Assembly (NCBI GenBank): GCA_964463985.1
Contig: CAYXEK010000002.1
Location: forward strand, 34,967 to 98,966
From: JAXGPF01 sp964463985
GTDB taxonomy: Bacteria; Verrucomicrobiota; Kiritimatiellia; JAAZAB01
Reading direction: 5' to 3'
DNA length: 64,000 bases
Positions 34,248 to 43,650 of this stretch are shown in pieces. Below the pieces are notes generated by a model. The model ran no database searches. It was not told the origin of the DNA and worked only from the letters and a program-made list of their open reading frames with translations. Both the position numbers and the translations under genes were made by a program. Each line of letters begins with the position of its first letter. The first letter of the stretch is position 1.

Positions 34248-36746
34248 CTAAACGTCCAAATTCCGCACGTTCAAGGCGTTATCCTCGATAAACGCGCGCC
34301 GCGGCTCCACTTCATCGCCCATCAGCAGCGTGAATATCCGGTCGGCCTCCACGGCGTCCTCCAGCACTACCTGCAGCAGTTTGCGTTTATCGGGATTCAT
34401 GGTGGTTTCGTAAAGCTGTTCGGGGTTCATTTCGCCCAACCCCTTGTAGCGTTGGATGGCCAAACCCTTGTGGCCCGCGGCGCGCACCAATTCCAGCAAG
34501 CTGAAGATCGAGGGCGCCGGCCGGCGCGCGCCATCCTGATCTGCCAGCGTGTAAAGGGCGGGCGCATCCGGGTCCTGCTCCCTGAAAATCCACCCGCGTT
34601 TCTCGAGCATTTCCACCAGGCGCGCGATCTGCGGCGAGGAATAAATCTCCTGCCAGCGCAAGCCGCCGGGGCTCGCGGGGTCCGGCGCGGCGGCCGGCCG
34701 CGCGCCATCCCCGAGGATTTCCAGTTGATGGCCGACATGCAGCTCCAGCCGTTCCCGCAGGCCGGCCAGTTCCTCGTCACTGTAGGCATAATGGTACGAA
34801 GGTTCTCCGCCGTTGGTCACCGTCACCCGGTACTTGGGGAACTGTTTGGTGGCGGGATGGCGGCGGCTCAGGTACTCGGCGGGCGGGATGCCTTTCGCCT
34901 GCACGGCGCGGAGCAGTTGCTCCAGTTCCGCCAGCGAATGCAGCATTCCCAGCAATTCCTTGCCGGTAAAGCGCTGACCCGTACCGTTGATTTCCAGGGT
35001 CAGGTTGCCCGCGCCCAGCTCCAGCAGGCGGGCCGACATCTGGGCGTCGGAATCAATGTATTCTTCCTGCTTCCGGGCGGTGATCTTGTACAGCGGCGGC
35101 TGGGCCAGGTAAATGTAACCCCTTTCGATCAACTGGGGCATCTGCCGGTAAAAGAAGGTCAGCAGCAGCGTGCGGATATGCGCGCCGTCCACATCGGCGT
35201 CGGTCATGATAATGATCTTGTGGTAGCGGGCCTTGGCCACGTCGAATTCATCTTCGCCGATGCCGGCGCCGATGGCGGTGATCAGCGTGCGGATTTCGTT
35301 GTTGTTCAAAATCTTGTCCAGGCGGGCTTTCTCCACATTCAAAACCTTGCCGCGCAGCGGCAGGATGGCCTGGAATTCGCGGTTGCGCCCCTGCTTGGCC
35401 GAACCGCCGGCGCTGTCGCCCTCCACCAGGTACAGTTCGCAGAGCGCCGGATCGCGTTCGGAGCAATCGGCCAGCTTGCCCGGCAGCGAGGCGCTGTCGA
35501 GCGCGCCCTTGCGGCGCGTTAAATCGCGCGCCCGGCGCGCCGCGGCGCGCGCGCGCGCGGCCAGCACCGCTTTCTCGATAATGCGCCGGCCGACGGACGG
35601 ATTTTCTTCGAAAAACGCCCCCAGCTCATCGTTAACGATGGACTCCACCACGCCCTGGACTTCGCTGTTGCCCAGCTTGGTCTTGGTCTGGCCTTCAAAC
35701 TGCGGGTTGGCGATCTTGACGCTGATCACCGCCGTCAATCCTTCGCGCACATCCTCGCCGGACATGGTCTCGGAGTCGTCCTTGATCAGCCGGTTATTCT
35801 TGGCGTAATTGTTCAGCGTGCGGGTCAGCGCCGAGCGGAAACCGCTGAGATGCGTGCCGCCTTCGATGGTGTTGATGTTATTGACATAGCAGCAGACGTT
35901 TTCGGTGTAGGCCTCGGTGTATTGCAGCGCGATTTCCACGTCCACATCGTCTTTGGCGCGGGTGAAATACACTACCTTGGGATGCACCGGGTTCTTGTTC
36001 TGGTTAAGGTGCTGCACAAATTCGGTGATCCCGCCCTTGAAGCGGAACATTTCGCGCCGCGCGGTTTCCTCGTGCTCCAGCGTGATTTCCAGGCCGCGGT
36101 TGAGGAATGCCAACTCGCGCAGGCGAGCGGCCAGAATATCCCACTCGAACCGCGTGGTGGAAAAAATCTTGCCGTCCGGCATGAAGGTGACTTTGGTGCC
36201 GGTTTCGCGGGTTTTGCCGATTTTTTCCAGCACGGACGCCGGGTGTCCCTTTTCGTAACGCTGATGATAGACGCCGCCATCCCGCCGGATATCCACTTCC
36301 AGCCATTCGCTGAGGGCGTTGACGCAGGAGACGCCTACACCGTGCAGCCCGCCGGAAACCTTGTAATTTTTCCGGTCGAACTTGCCGCCGGCATGCAGGG
36401 TGGTCAGGACCACTTCCACCGCCGGCTTGTGTTCGGTGGCGTGCATATCCACCGGGATGCCGCGGCCGTTGTCGTTAACCGTCACCGAGCCGTCGGCATT
36501 CATCGCAACCTGGATGGCGGTGCAATAACCGGCGAGGGCTTCGTCAATCGAGTTGTCTACCACTTCAAAAACGCAGTGGTGCAGTCCGCGCACCGCGGTG
36601 TCGCCGATGTACATGGCGGGGCGCATGCGCACCGCCGCCATGCCTTCTAGCACGGTGATGGTGGTGGAATCGTAAACTTCGCAGGCGGGCGCCGCGGTTT
36701 CTTCCGCGGGCGGGGCTGGGCTGTCTGGCTGCGGCTTGTCCGGCAT
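34248..36746 (-). CDS. gyrB: DNA gyrase subunit B
   Basis: An 832-residue GyrB. It has a GHKL ATPase (EVVDNSIDEALAG, NDNGRGIPVD, GLHGVGVSCVNALS), a transducer domain (QTKTKLGNSEV) and a TOPRIM domain (EGDSAGGSAKQGR, IIMTDADVDGAHIRTLL). Between TOPRIM and the C-terminal GYKGLGEMNP-type motif it carries an insert of about 170 residues, as in the long proteobacterial form rather than the short Bacillus form. The N-terminus has a Pro/Ala/Glu-rich extension of about 28 residues before CEVYDSTTITVLEG. The start at 36746 has GAGGAAAGG upstream; an in-frame ATG at 36809 is rejected because it lies upstream of the ribosome site and inside the promoter region. Confidence 0.97.
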   Translation of the reverse strand: MPDKPQPDSPAPPAEETAAPACEVYDSTTITVLEGMAAVRMRPAMYIGDTAVRGLHHCVFEVVDNSIDEALAGYCTAIQVAMNADGSVTVNDNGRGIPVDMHATEHKPAVEVVLTTLHAGGKFDRKNYKVSGGLHGVGVSCVNALSEWLEVDIRRDGGVYHQRYEKGHPASVLEKIGKTRETGTKVTFMPDGKIFSTTRFEWDILAARLRELAFLNRGLEITLEHEETARREMFRFKGGITEFVQHLNQNKNPVHPKVVYFTRAKDDVDVEIALQYTEAYTENVCCYVNNINTIEGGTHLSGFRSALTRTLNNYAKNNRLIKDDSETMSGEDVREGLTAVISVKIANPQFEGQTKTKLGNSEVQGVVESIVNDELGAFFEENPSVGRRIIEKAVLAARARAAARRARDLTRRKGALDSASLPGKLADCSERDPALCELYLVEGDSAGGSAKQGRNREFQAILPLRGKVLNVEKARLDKILNNNEIRTLITAIGAGIGEDEFDVAKARYHKIIIMTDADVDGAHIRTLLLTFFYRQMPQLIERGYIYLAQPPLYKITARKQEEYIDSDAQMSARLLELGAGNLTLEINGTGQRFTGKELLGMLHSLAELEQLLRAVQAKGIPPAEYLSRRHPATKQFPKYRVTVTNGGEPSYHYAYSDEELAGLRERLELHVGHQLEILGDGARPAAAPDPASPGGLRWQEIYSSPQIARLVEMLEKRGWIFREQDPDAPALYTLADQDGARRPAPSIFSLLELVRAAGHKGLAIQRYKGLGEMNPEQLYETTMNPDKRKLLQVVLEDAVEADRIFTLLMGDEVEPRRAFIEDNALNVRNLDV

Positions 36747-36776
36747 AAACCTTTCCTCAGGAACTGAAAACAGAAT

Positions 36777-36805
36777 AGTGTAGCATGCCGCAAGCTTAAA
36801 AGCAA
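36777..36805 (-). promoter_or_regulatory. Probable gyrB-gyrA promoter
   Basis: On the minus strand TTGCTT (36805-36800) and TACACT (36782-36777) are separated by 17 bases, about 30 bases upstream of the gyrB start. Each hexamer matches the sigma-70 consensus at four of six positions. Confidence 0.55.
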
Positions 36806-36863
36806 ACAATATCCGCGCATTTTCCGCAAAATAAATCGGCGGGGGGACGGTTTGCGCGGCGCG

Positions 36864-38486
36864 TCAAAAAGGGATTTCGCCCAGGCGGACATCCGGGTTG
36901 CGCTCCTGGAAATAGCGCAGGTTCCATTCATCGGGGAAAAGAATCGCCGGCCGCCCCCGGCTGTCGCGCGCCAGCCGGGCCTCGGTGGGCAAAAGCATCC
37001 CGGCCAGGTCCGTCCGCGGCTCGACCCAGCGGGTGACGGTCCATGGGGCCGGTTCCAGCCGCGAAGCGGCGCCATATTCGCTTTCAAGGCGTGACTGGAC
37101 GATTTCCAGCTGCAATGGTCCGACCGCTCCCAGCACATCCTTGCGGAACTGGCCTTCCAACTGGTAGGATTGCACCACGCCTTCCTGCAGTAATTGCGCC
37201 AGGCCCTCGCGGAAACGCTTGAAATTGGCCGGTTCCGGGTTTTCCAGGTACGCAAAACATTCCGGCGCAAACCATGGAATTTCCTCGTAAACAATCGCCG
37301 GATCCTCAGTCAGCGTGTCGCCGATGGCGAACTGGGCACTGCCCACGATGCCCACCACATCGCCCGGGAAAGCTTCATCCACCGTCTCGCGCTCGCGGCC
37401 GAAAAGCTTGGCGGCGTTCGATAGGCGCACGGTTTTATTGGCGCGGGCCAGTTTGACGCTCATATCGCGCTCGAATTTGCCCGACACTACCCGCACGAAG
37501 GCGATCCGGTCGCGGTGCCGCGGGTCCATGTTGGCCTGGATTTTAAAGACAAAACCCGAAAATGCCGGATGCTCCGGCGGCACCAGCCCGCCGCGGGAGC
37601 GGCGGCTGCCCGGCGCCGCGGAGAGTTCCAGGAATCCGTCCAGCAGCAATTGTACGCCGAAATTGTTCAAAGCGCTGCCGAAATACACCGGGGTGGTTTT
37701 GCCGGCGAGCACGTCCGCCGGGTTCAACCGCGCCCCGGCGGCTTCCAGCATTTCCACTTCCTCGCAAACGGCCCCATGGGTCATTTCGTCCAGTTGTTCG
37801 CGGACCAACCGGTCATGCAGGCCGGCAGTGGCTACCGGCGCCCGGTAAGCGCCGCCAAGCGTACGTTCGTATAAATGCGCCATCCCGGTCTGCCGGTCCC
37901 AGACGCCTTTGAAATCAAAACCCGTACCCAGCGGCCAGTTCATCGGATAGGCGGCGATGCCCAGGACGCGTTCCAGCTCATCCAGCAAAGCCAGCGGCTC
38001 CAGCGTCGGCCGGTCCATCTTGTTCATGAAGGTGAAGATCGGCACGCCGCGGTGGTGGCAGACCTCGAACAGCTTGCGCGTCTGGCTCTCGATCCCCTTG
38101 CCGGCGTCGATCACCATCACCGCCGCATCCACCGCCGTGAGCACGCGGTAGGTGTCCTCGGAAAAATCCTTGTGGCCGGGGGTGTCCAACAGGTTGATCC
38201 GGAAACCTGCATAATCGAACTGCAAAACCGTCGAGCTGATGGAAATGCCGCGCTTCTTCTCCAACTCCATCCAGTCGGAGGTGGTGGCGCGCTGGTTTTT
38301 GCGGGCCTTGACCGAGCCGGCCAGGTGCAGGGCGCCGCCGTACAGCAGGAATTTCTCCGTCAGGGTGGTCTTGCCGGCGTCCGGGTGCGACACGATGGCA
38401 AAAGTGCGCCGGCGGGCGATTTCCCGGCGCATCGTCCGTTGATCGCCCGCCGCGGCGGCGGCAATCGTGATATCATCGTCTTCCAT
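36864..38486 (-). CDS. prfC: Peptide chain release factor 3
   Basis: A 540-residue translational GTPase of the RF3 type, close to the usual 530 residues. GTPase motifs are SHPDAGKTTLTEK (P-loop), RGISISSTV (switch I), DTPGHKDFSEDTYR (switch II) and NKMD. RF3 family features include ATTSDWMELEKKRGIS and the C-terminal VGPLQLEIVQSRLESEYG. RF3 recycles RF1/RF2 after peptide release. The N-terminus has an acidic MEDDD start and an alanine run before the conserved core. It is transcribed in the same direction as gyrB-gyrA, with the gyrB promoter region in between, so it is probably a separate unit. Confidence 0.95.
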   Translation of the reverse strand: MEDDDITIAAAAAGDQRTMRREIARRRTFAIVSHPDAGKTTLTEKFLLYGGALHLAGSVKARKNQRATTSDWMELEKKRGISISSTVLQFDYAGFRINLLDTPGHKDFSEDTYRVLTAVDAAVMVIDAGKGIESQTRKLFEVCHHRGVPIFTFMNKMDRPTLEPLALLDELERVLGIAAYPMNWPLGTGFDFKGVWDRQTGMAHLYERTLGGAYRAPVATAGLHDRLVREQLDEMTHGAVCEEVEMLEAAGARLNPADVLAGKTTPVYFGSALNNFGVQLLLDGFLELSAAPGSRRSRGGLVPPEHPAFSGFVFKIQANMDPRHRDRIAFVRVVSGKFERDMSVKLARANKTVRLSNAAKLFGRERETVDEAFPGDVVGIVGSAQFAIGDTLTEDPAIVYEEIPWFAPECFAYLENPEPANFKRFREGLAQLLQEGVVQSYQLEGQFRKDVLGAVGPLQLEIVQSRLESEYGAASRLEPAPWTVTRWVEPRTDLAGMLLPTEARLARDSRGRPAILFPDEWNLRYFQERNPDVRLGEIPF

Positions 38487-38608
38487 ATTTCCGCGCCCTG
38501 ATGTTTGCGGGCCGGAAGTATGTAAGCAGCCACGCCGTCATGTCAACCCTGAATTTTGCGCCGCGCAAGTTTAGCGCGGGGCGCGGCGGCGCCAGACTAG
38601 CGCACCCT

Positions 38609-41155
38609 TCACCAACTCAAACTGGACACACTGTAATTCGAGCCGGACAACATGACCGAAAAAGTTCGCGTTGCCGGATCGTATACGGCCGGATCGGTCT
38701 GCCCGTCATTGTCGTAGTCCCCGCCGGCGCACGCCACCGCCGTCGGGCCGCCGAATCCAGCCGCGCTCTCGGTGGCGGTATAGCCCTGCGCCGAAAACGT
38801 GCACTGCCAGAATCCCCCGGCCGGCTGATAGACCATGATATCGGCCAGGCCATCCCCATCGTAATCGCCGGGAACCGGCACGCAACCCGCGCCACCCATC
38901 GTTATCAGCGAGGCCGGCGCATAGGCGCTGGCGGACAACAAGACCATCCAGGCGCCGGCGGCCGGATTGTACACGCCCGGATCGGTTTTGCCATCGCCGT
39001 CATAATCTGCGCTGGCATTGAGCCAGCCGGCGCCGCCCAGCGGCGTGCTCGCAAAGGCATACCCGGAATCCGAAAGCCAGACGGCCATCTGGCCGGCCGC
39101 CTCGGAGTATAACGCCGGATCGGCCTTGCCGTCACTGTCAAAATCGCCGCTGACCGGGACGCAACTGGAGTCGCCGATCATCCGCGTTTGCAGGGCGTAG
39201 GACTGCGAGGAATACAGCGCCTGCCACTTGCCGGCGAGCGGGTCGTACACGGCCGGGTCGGCCTTGCCATCGCCGTCAAAGTCGCCGGGAATCGGCTGAA
39301 CGCCGATCGCCGCGGGATGAACGCTCAAGGGGCGGGGCGCTATGGTCCGGGCATAATTATCGCCGGACTGGAACAGGGAAAACACGCCACAGTCGGCGCT
39401 GAATACGGTCAGATCGGACTTGCCATCCCCATCGTAGTCATGGCCGCCAAGTTGCAGCGGCGTTCCGTATTGCGCGATTTTCGCCTGCATGGCGGGGGTC
39501 AATTTTTTGACCAGTTCCGCGTTATACGTATGCGACGAAGTGTCGGTTAAGGGCAGATTGCCGAATACCCGGCTGGCGCCGATGCCATACCCCAGCGACT
39601 TCCACGCGCACGAGTTGGACTCGACCTGCGGATCAACACAGGTCGTCAGGATGGAGATGCTGTTGTCGTGGTTGCGGCGGATATCCCAGGTGCGAAACTG
39701 GCGGGGGAAGTCCCGCAACGAGGGGGTTTCAACCTCCCAGAATCCGTATTCCGGATGGGCCGGGTCCGGCGACGGAAAGGGGGTCACCACCCCCACATGG
39801 CGATGTCCCGCCATCACCATGAGGAGATTCGGATAATTGTGCAGCGTGGCGATCAAGTTCGATTCTACTTGCGCATCGTAAAATGCTCCCGCCGGACGAT
39901 TGGTGTCGGTCAGGCTCGCTTGCGGACTTATGGGTATATGGCATGCAATGATCATGAGCTGATCGGCATCCTGTCCCATCTGCAACTCGTTGGTGAGCCA
40001 GGCGTTGCGCACCGCGTCCATCCAGCCGGCCCCATAGAAGAATGGGCTTTGTCCCGGTTCGTTCGACTTGCAGGTATTGTCGAGCACGATCACTTTGATC
40101 GGCATGTTTGCCACCGGCTCGAACGCATAACAGGCCGTCAAACTGCCCGTGTGCGCCGGATTGAAGCCGTGCCCCAGCGGGGATGATGTGCTGTTAAAAA
40201 ACTCGTTGACGAAGTTCGTGGGCGTGGCAAGATCCGTCGTGAGGCTGCGGCGGTCCGGATCGGGGGCGACGGTCGGGGGCGAATCGTAAAGGTTGGTCAA
40301 ACCCCATTTAATCACAGCGCCGTAGGGGGTGGTCCCATCCACCACACCCACATACATGCCGGTCCCCTCGGAGCCCGGGGGAAACAAGGGACCGTTGACG
40401 GAAATATTGAGCACATTGGATCCCACCAAAGCCTGTTTGATTTTGTCGGTCGGCATGCCAACGCCCATCCACATCTGATCGTGGTTGCCAATCGCCGCAT
40501 ACCAGGGAATGGCGGGATCGAGTCCGGCGGCCTGGAAGGGCATCTGGTAGTCAATGGTGTCGGCGCCGCGGTGATCGCCGGAGCTGGGCGTAATATACTG
40601 GCCGTCCATGACCTGCATGAACCAGCGGAGCTCGTTGAATTGCGAAGCGTTGCACATATCGCCGAGCGCCAGCCCGAAATTGAGCGGGGTTTGCCGATGC
40701 AAGGCATTGATGGTCCTGACGGCGGTGTCAAGGTGGTGGGTCGTATCGAAAATGATCGGGGAATACGCCGACATATTCAGGCCGCCCGTTCCGGGATCGC
40801 CAAAGGACGCGCTCCAACCGAGGTATGGCACCTGGGCCGGGGATTCCTTGTCGGTGATATGAATGTCGCTGATGGAGAAGAACGATAAAAGCCGCGCCGC
40901 ATTGCCGGAGCCCATGTAGCCATCCGGCATCAGGTTGAATTTCCGGCCCTCATTCGTGCCGGCGCCCACATTCCAGGCGCTGTAGCCCAGGACCGCGTAT
41001 TGGGCTACGTTGGACGGGGCAATCGGCGGCGTGTTCGGCGGCAGGAGCCGCGGCAAAATCGTCTGTTGCCGTGTCGTCGGCACGGCCCCGCTGCCGGAAC
41101 CGGCAAACCATAGCAGCATTGACATACCGACGATTGAGACAAGCGTTTTCTTCAT
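38609..41155 (-). CDS. Secreted metallophosphoesterase with six FG-GAP/VCBS-like repeats
   Basis: An 848-residue protein. A signal peptide of about 23 residues precedes a calcineurin-like phosphoesterase domain: SDIHIT (D97, H99), ALGDMCNA, AIGNHDQ, IIACHIPI and MVMAGHRH give the full metal-ligand series. From about residue 565 there are six repeats of about 48 residues, each opening with a calcium-type loop such as GDFDGDGKADPAVY, YDGDGKTDPGVY or YDNDGQTDPAVY, ending at the C-terminus. Such repeats form propeller blades used for surface binding. The phosphodiesterase or phosphatase substrate is unknown. A strong promoter lies upstream, so it is probably a single-gene unit. Confidence 0.85.
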   Translation of the reverse strand: MKKTLVSIVGMSMLLWFAGSGSGAVPTTRQQTILPRLLPPNTPPIAPSNVAQYAVLGYSAWNVGAGTNEGRKFNLMPDGYMGSGNAARLLSFFSISDIHITDKESPAQVPYLGWSASFGDPGTGGLNMSAYSPIIFDTTHHLDTAVRTINALHRQTPLNFGLALGDMCNASQFNELRWFMQVMDGQYITPSSGDHRGADTIDYQMPFQAAGLDPAIPWYAAIGNHDQMWMGVGMPTDKIKQALVGSNVLNISVNGPLFPPGSEGTGMYVGVVDGTTPYGAVIKWGLTNLYDSPPTVAPDPDRRSLTTDLATPTNFVNEFFNSTSSPLGHGFNPAHTGSLTACYAFEPVANMPIKVIVLDNTCKSNEPGQSPFFYGAGWMDAVRNAWLTNELQMGQDADQLMIIACHIPISPQASLTDTNRPAGAFYDAQVESNLIATLHNYPNLLMVMAGHRHVGVVTPFPSPDPAHPEYGFWEVETPSLRDFPRQFRTWDIRRNHDNSISILTTCVDPQVESNSCAWKSLGYGIGASRVFGNLPLTDTSSHTYNAELVKKLTPAMQAKIAQYGTPLQLGGHDYDGDGKSDLTVFSADCGVFSLFQSGDNYARTIAPRPLSVHPAAIGVQPIPGDFDGDGKADPAVYDPLAGKWQALYSSQSYALQTRMIGDSSCVPVSGDFDSDGKADPALYSEAAGQMAVWLSDSGYAFASTPLGGAGWLNASADYDGDGKTDPGVYNPAAGAWMVLLSASAYAPASLITMGGAGCVPVPGDYDGDGLADIMVYQPAGGFWQCTFSAQGYTATESAAGFGGPTAVACAGGDYDNDGQTDPAVYDPATRTFSVMLSGSNYSVSSLSW

Positions 41156-41212
41156 AACCCGTGTTCCTTTGATTCAAATGACAAAGAGTTTGACACCATC
41201 TGGTTGCCGCGG

Positions 41213-41240
41213 AGTATAGGAGACAGGCAAAAGTTGTCAA
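41213..41240 (-). promoter_or_regulatory. Promoter of the metallophosphoesterase gene
   Basis: On the minus strand a consensus TTGACA (41240-41235) and TATACT (41218-41213) are separated by 16 bases. This is the best sigma-70-type match I found in the window. Confidence 0.75.
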
Positions 41241-41458
41241 GCGACATCGCGCACCCAACGGAGCGGGCGCGCATCTGCGATTCGGGGTATTCGGCGAAGC
41301 GCAACTTTTTGAAGTGGGGTCGCCGCAGTCCAAAGCGGCGTCGCCGCGAAAGAGCGGCGGCGGGCGCCCTTTTCGAACCGAATTCAAAACACTGCGACGG
41401 CGAGGAAGCAAAGCAAAATTGGGTTGCGGGCATACACCCGCCTTGGGCAAAAATATGA

Positions 41459-41487
41459 TTGACCAACCAATCTAATTATCATATTCT
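41459..41487 (+). promoter_or_regulatory. Promoter of the toxin-antitoxin pair
   Basis: TTGACC (41459-41464) and TATTCT (41482-41487) are separated by 17 bases, 24 bases before the antitoxin start. The -10 overlaps a palindrome at 41478-41492, as expected for autoregulation. Confidence 0.65.
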
Positions 41488-41492
41488 ATGAT
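41478..41492. promoter_or_regulatory. Candidate antitoxin operator
   Basis: ATCATA-TTC-TATGAT is a perfect 6-bp inverted repeat over the -10 element. Antitoxins of the Phd/YefM type usually bind such a palindrome and repress their own operon. Confidence 0.5.
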
Positions 41493-41511
41493 TATCTGAT
41501 TGGAGACATAT

Positions 41512-41793
41512 ATGCATGCAAAAGTCCTGAGTGTTACGGAGGCAGTCAGACACTTCTCCGACTATGTGAACAGAGTGGCCTACCGCCGAGAAGCTTTCGT
41601 ATTGCGGAGGGGCAAGCTGGCGCTTGCGGAACTTCGCCCTGTGCCTAGCGGCCGCCGTTTGGGAGATTTGCCGGGAATCATCGCGTCGCTGCCGGCCCTT
41701 TCCGACTCAGACGCGCAGGCCTTCGCCGATGACCTTTGCAACGCCCGCACGGGCATGCGGCGGGAAGGATTGCGAGATCCATGGGCATCTTGA
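41512..41793 (+). CDS. Type II antitoxin, Phd/YefM-like
   Basis: A 93-residue protein with the Phd/YefM-type N-terminal DNA-binding pattern: VLSVTEAVRHFSDYVNRV followed by AFVLRRGKLALAELRPV. The C-terminal half, variable in the family, would wrap the toxin. The ATG at 41512 has TGGAGA five bases upstream; a TTG at 41500 is not preferred. It overlaps the toxin gene by 13 bases, the usual translational coupling for these modules. It probably binds the palindrome over its own promoter. Confidence 0.85.
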   Translation: MHAKVLSVTEAVRHFSDYVNRVAYRREAFVLRRGKLALAELRPVPSGRRLGDLPGIIASLPALSDSDAQAFADDLCNARTGMRREGLRDPWAS

Positions 41794-42185
41794 TTGACAG
41801 TAATGTGTTGATCGCGCTGGAGCGGAAGGGCTTGGAACTTTCATCCCGAATCGCCGGACGAGAGCAAGAAGAGGTATTCCTCTCCGTCATCTCGGCCAGC
41901 GAGTTGCTGCATGGTGTCCATCGTGCCGCCCACCCCAAGGCGCGCGCAAATCGCCTCGCGTTCGTCGAGGCCGTTCTCGCGTCTTTCCCGCTGCTGGAGA
42001 TTGATCTTGCGACGGCCCGTTCTCACGCTCTATTGTGGAGCCAACTTACCCGGCGCGGAGAGATGATTGGGGTTCACGACTCATGGCTTGCGGCCACATG
42101 TCTTGCACATGGACTGAAGCTTGCCACGGAAAACGTCCGCGAGTTCATGAGAGTGCCAGGCCTCAAGGTCGAAGAATGGAAATAA
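41781..42185 (+). CDS. PIN-domain toxin, VapC-like ribonuclease
   Basis: A 134-residue PIN-domain protein starting MGILIDSNVLIALERKG with the first acidic residue (D6). It then has VISASELLHGVHRA (a conserved Glu), GVHDSWLAATCLAHGLKLAT (third acid) and ENVREF. These are the Mg-binding residues of VapC endoribonucleases, which cleave RNA when freed from the antitoxin. All expected residues are present, so it appears intact. The start at 41781 lies inside the antitoxin gene; an earlier in-frame ATG at 41736 would add 15 atypical residues. Confidence 0.87.
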   Translation: MGILIDSNVLIALERKGLELSSRIAGREQEEVFLSVISASELLHGVHRAAHPKARANRLAFVEAVLASFPLLEIDLATARSHALLWSQLTRRGEMIGVHDSWLAATCLAHGLKLATENVREFMRVPGLKVEEWK

Positions 42186-42601
42186 ACCGCGCCATCATCC
42201 GGCGCTGCGGTTTATTCATTCTTTTCGTGTTGCATGGCGAGTATCGTGTGACGAGTGTCGCGGGACGGAATGCTTTTATGGTAGAGCCAATATCAAAAGT
42301 CTCGGACGACGTGGAATTCGTCCCTCCAAAATGAAAAACAACCCGTTTTTGGAGGGTCGGGTTACACCCCGACCTTTTTGATAGGATTTTTGGAATTGGC
42401 TCGTTAGGATGATCTGTCCCAATAAGTCCGCCTTGGGCTGAAATGAACGGCGCGCAAAAAAACAGCAAAACAATTTCTTAAAAGCCAGTTTTACCTTCAA
42501 AAACAGGTTTTAAGAGCTTTTCTTAAGATGATATTCTTTGCAAGGCTAACTCTGCCAACCACTTCCCGTGGCGAAGCCACAAGGCACACGATTGGAAGGT
42601 T
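42186..42601. other. Intergenic region containing a MITE-like element
   Basis: 416 bases between the toxin gene and the 3' end of a dehydrogenase gene. It includes repeat copy A (42284-42402) and, near 42570, a small GTGGC-GAA-GCCAC hairpin that could help end transcription from the right. No gene is supported. Confidence 0.6.
42284..42402 (+). repeat. 119-bp MITE-like palindromic element, copy A
   Basis: It starts GAGCCAATATCAAAAGTC and ends with the near-complement ending GGAATTGGCTC. Inside are a GACGACGTGGAATTCGTC hairpin and a TCGGGTTACACCCCGA hairpin. Three other copies lie within 10 kb. No transposase is encoded inside. Confidence 0.85.
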
Positions 42602-43636
42602 TTATCGCCGCCACGGGCCGGCGGTGAAATCAAGCGGGCGGCTTTCATCCGCCGATTGGCGAGCCAGCAGGCATGCTTCGGTTACGCTGAACACATCCCG
42701 CGCCGGAATCCGGCAGACGCCCCGGCCGGCGATCTGATCAACGAAATCGGAAAACAGCGCCCCGGGGGCGGCGGGCGGCTGATCAATAATGCCTTCGCCG
42801 TCCGGGTATGCCGCGCAAGTCCGGCCGTCGCGCACTTCAACAAACCCGTTGGCGCCGACTATGCGCACCCGGTCGTCTCCATGGCTGCCGGCCGATTTCG
42901 GGCGCAGATAGTCAATGGTAACGGTTGCCAGAATCTCTCCCGCCATTTTAAAAACGGCAACGGCGCCGCTTTCAAGGTCGCCGTGCCCGCGGTTGGACGC
43001 GCGGGTATGATAAGCCGCGACGGATTCGAATTCAGCGCCGGAATACCACCGCAGCCAGTCTATTGCGTGGCTGCCGACCCAGGGGATGGTGCCGCCAAAC
43101 GTGGCGCGCTGTTTAAAAAAATCGCGGCGTTGGCCCAGCACGTATGATTTCTGCGCGTTGATCAGCCGGATGGGGCCAAGCCGGCCGGTTTGCGTGAAAT
43201 TCCAGGCGGCCTGAAAGGCCTGGTTGTACCGGGAATTCATCATGGCGGTAAAATGCGGTTGGAATTCGCGATACGCACGGTGCATCAGCCGCAGGTCATC
43301 CAGGGTCAAGGCCGCCGGTTTTTCAACAATCACATGGATATTGCGTTGGAATGACTCGGCGCACATTTGAGCATGCAGTTCAAAAGGACCGTCAACGCAG
43401 ACAATATCGGGTTGCGCACGGTCAAGCATCCGGCGCCAATCGTCAAACACCGGAGGAGCGGGCAGGTGGCCGGCAAATTCGCGGCAGCACCCGGCCAAGG
43501 CGTCAATCGGGTCGGCGCAGCCGGAAGATATGCCGGCCAGACTGACGTGCGGTTTTGCCTTAAGGGCGCGCAGAATGGAGGCGCCATGTCCGCGCGCGCC
43601 TATAACGCATAATTTCAACTCGGGGTCGCTCGCCAT
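42602..43636 (-). CDS. Gfo/Idh/MocA family oxidoreductase
   Basis: A 344-residue protein with an N-terminal Rossmann segment (LCVIGARGHGASI, replacing the usual GxGxxG by GARGHG), DIVCVDGPFELHAQ, HVIVEKPAALT with the EKP motif, and GTIPWVGSHAIDW, which provides the catalytic His/Asp region. It probably oxidises or reduces a sugar or cyclitol with NAD(P). The start at 43636 (MASDPELK) has GGTGG upstream. An open frame upstream to 43828 is encoded by repeat copy B and is not considered protein. It stands alone between two repeat elements. Confidence 0.83.
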   Translation of the reverse strand: MASDPELKLCVIGARGHGASILRALKAKPHVSLAGISSGCADPIDALAGCCREFAGHLPAPPVFDDWRRMLDRAQPDIVCVDGPFELHAQMCAESFQRNIHVIVEKPAALTLDDLRLMHRAYREFQPHFTAMMNSRYNQAFQAAWNFTQTGRLGPIRLINAQKSYVLGQRRDFFKQRATFGGTIPWVGSHAIDWLRWYSGAEFESVAAYHTRASNRGHGDLESGAVAVFKMAGEILATVTIDYLRPKSAGSHGDDRVRIVGANGFVEVRDGRTCAAYPDGEGIIDQPPAAPGALFSDFVDQIAGRGVCRIPARDVFSVTEACLLARQSADESRPLDFTAGPWRR

Positions 43637-43650
43637 TTTCTGTTCCACCA

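Larger units (their letters stand above)
41156..41511. other. Intergenic region with two divergent promoters
   Basis: This 356-base gap holds the metallophosphoesterase promoter, the toxin-antitoxin promoter and, between them (about 41320-41380), a GC-rich stretch with repeated CGCCGC/GCGGCG arms that can fold into hairpins. No gene is supported. Confidence 0.6.

Noticed and set aside
31726..34251. Long plus-strand frames opposite gyrA
   Set aside because: gyrA is unmistakable on the minus strand; the opposite frames are composition artefacts.
36747..36809. Longer gyrB start
   Set aside because: The ATG at 36809 lies upstream of the ribosome site and of the predicted -10/-35 region; 36746 has GAGGAAAGG upstream.
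38501..38608. Possible small gene between prfC and the metallophosphoesterase
   Set aside because: Only about 120 non-coding bases are available and the plus-strand frame across them is opposite two real genes.
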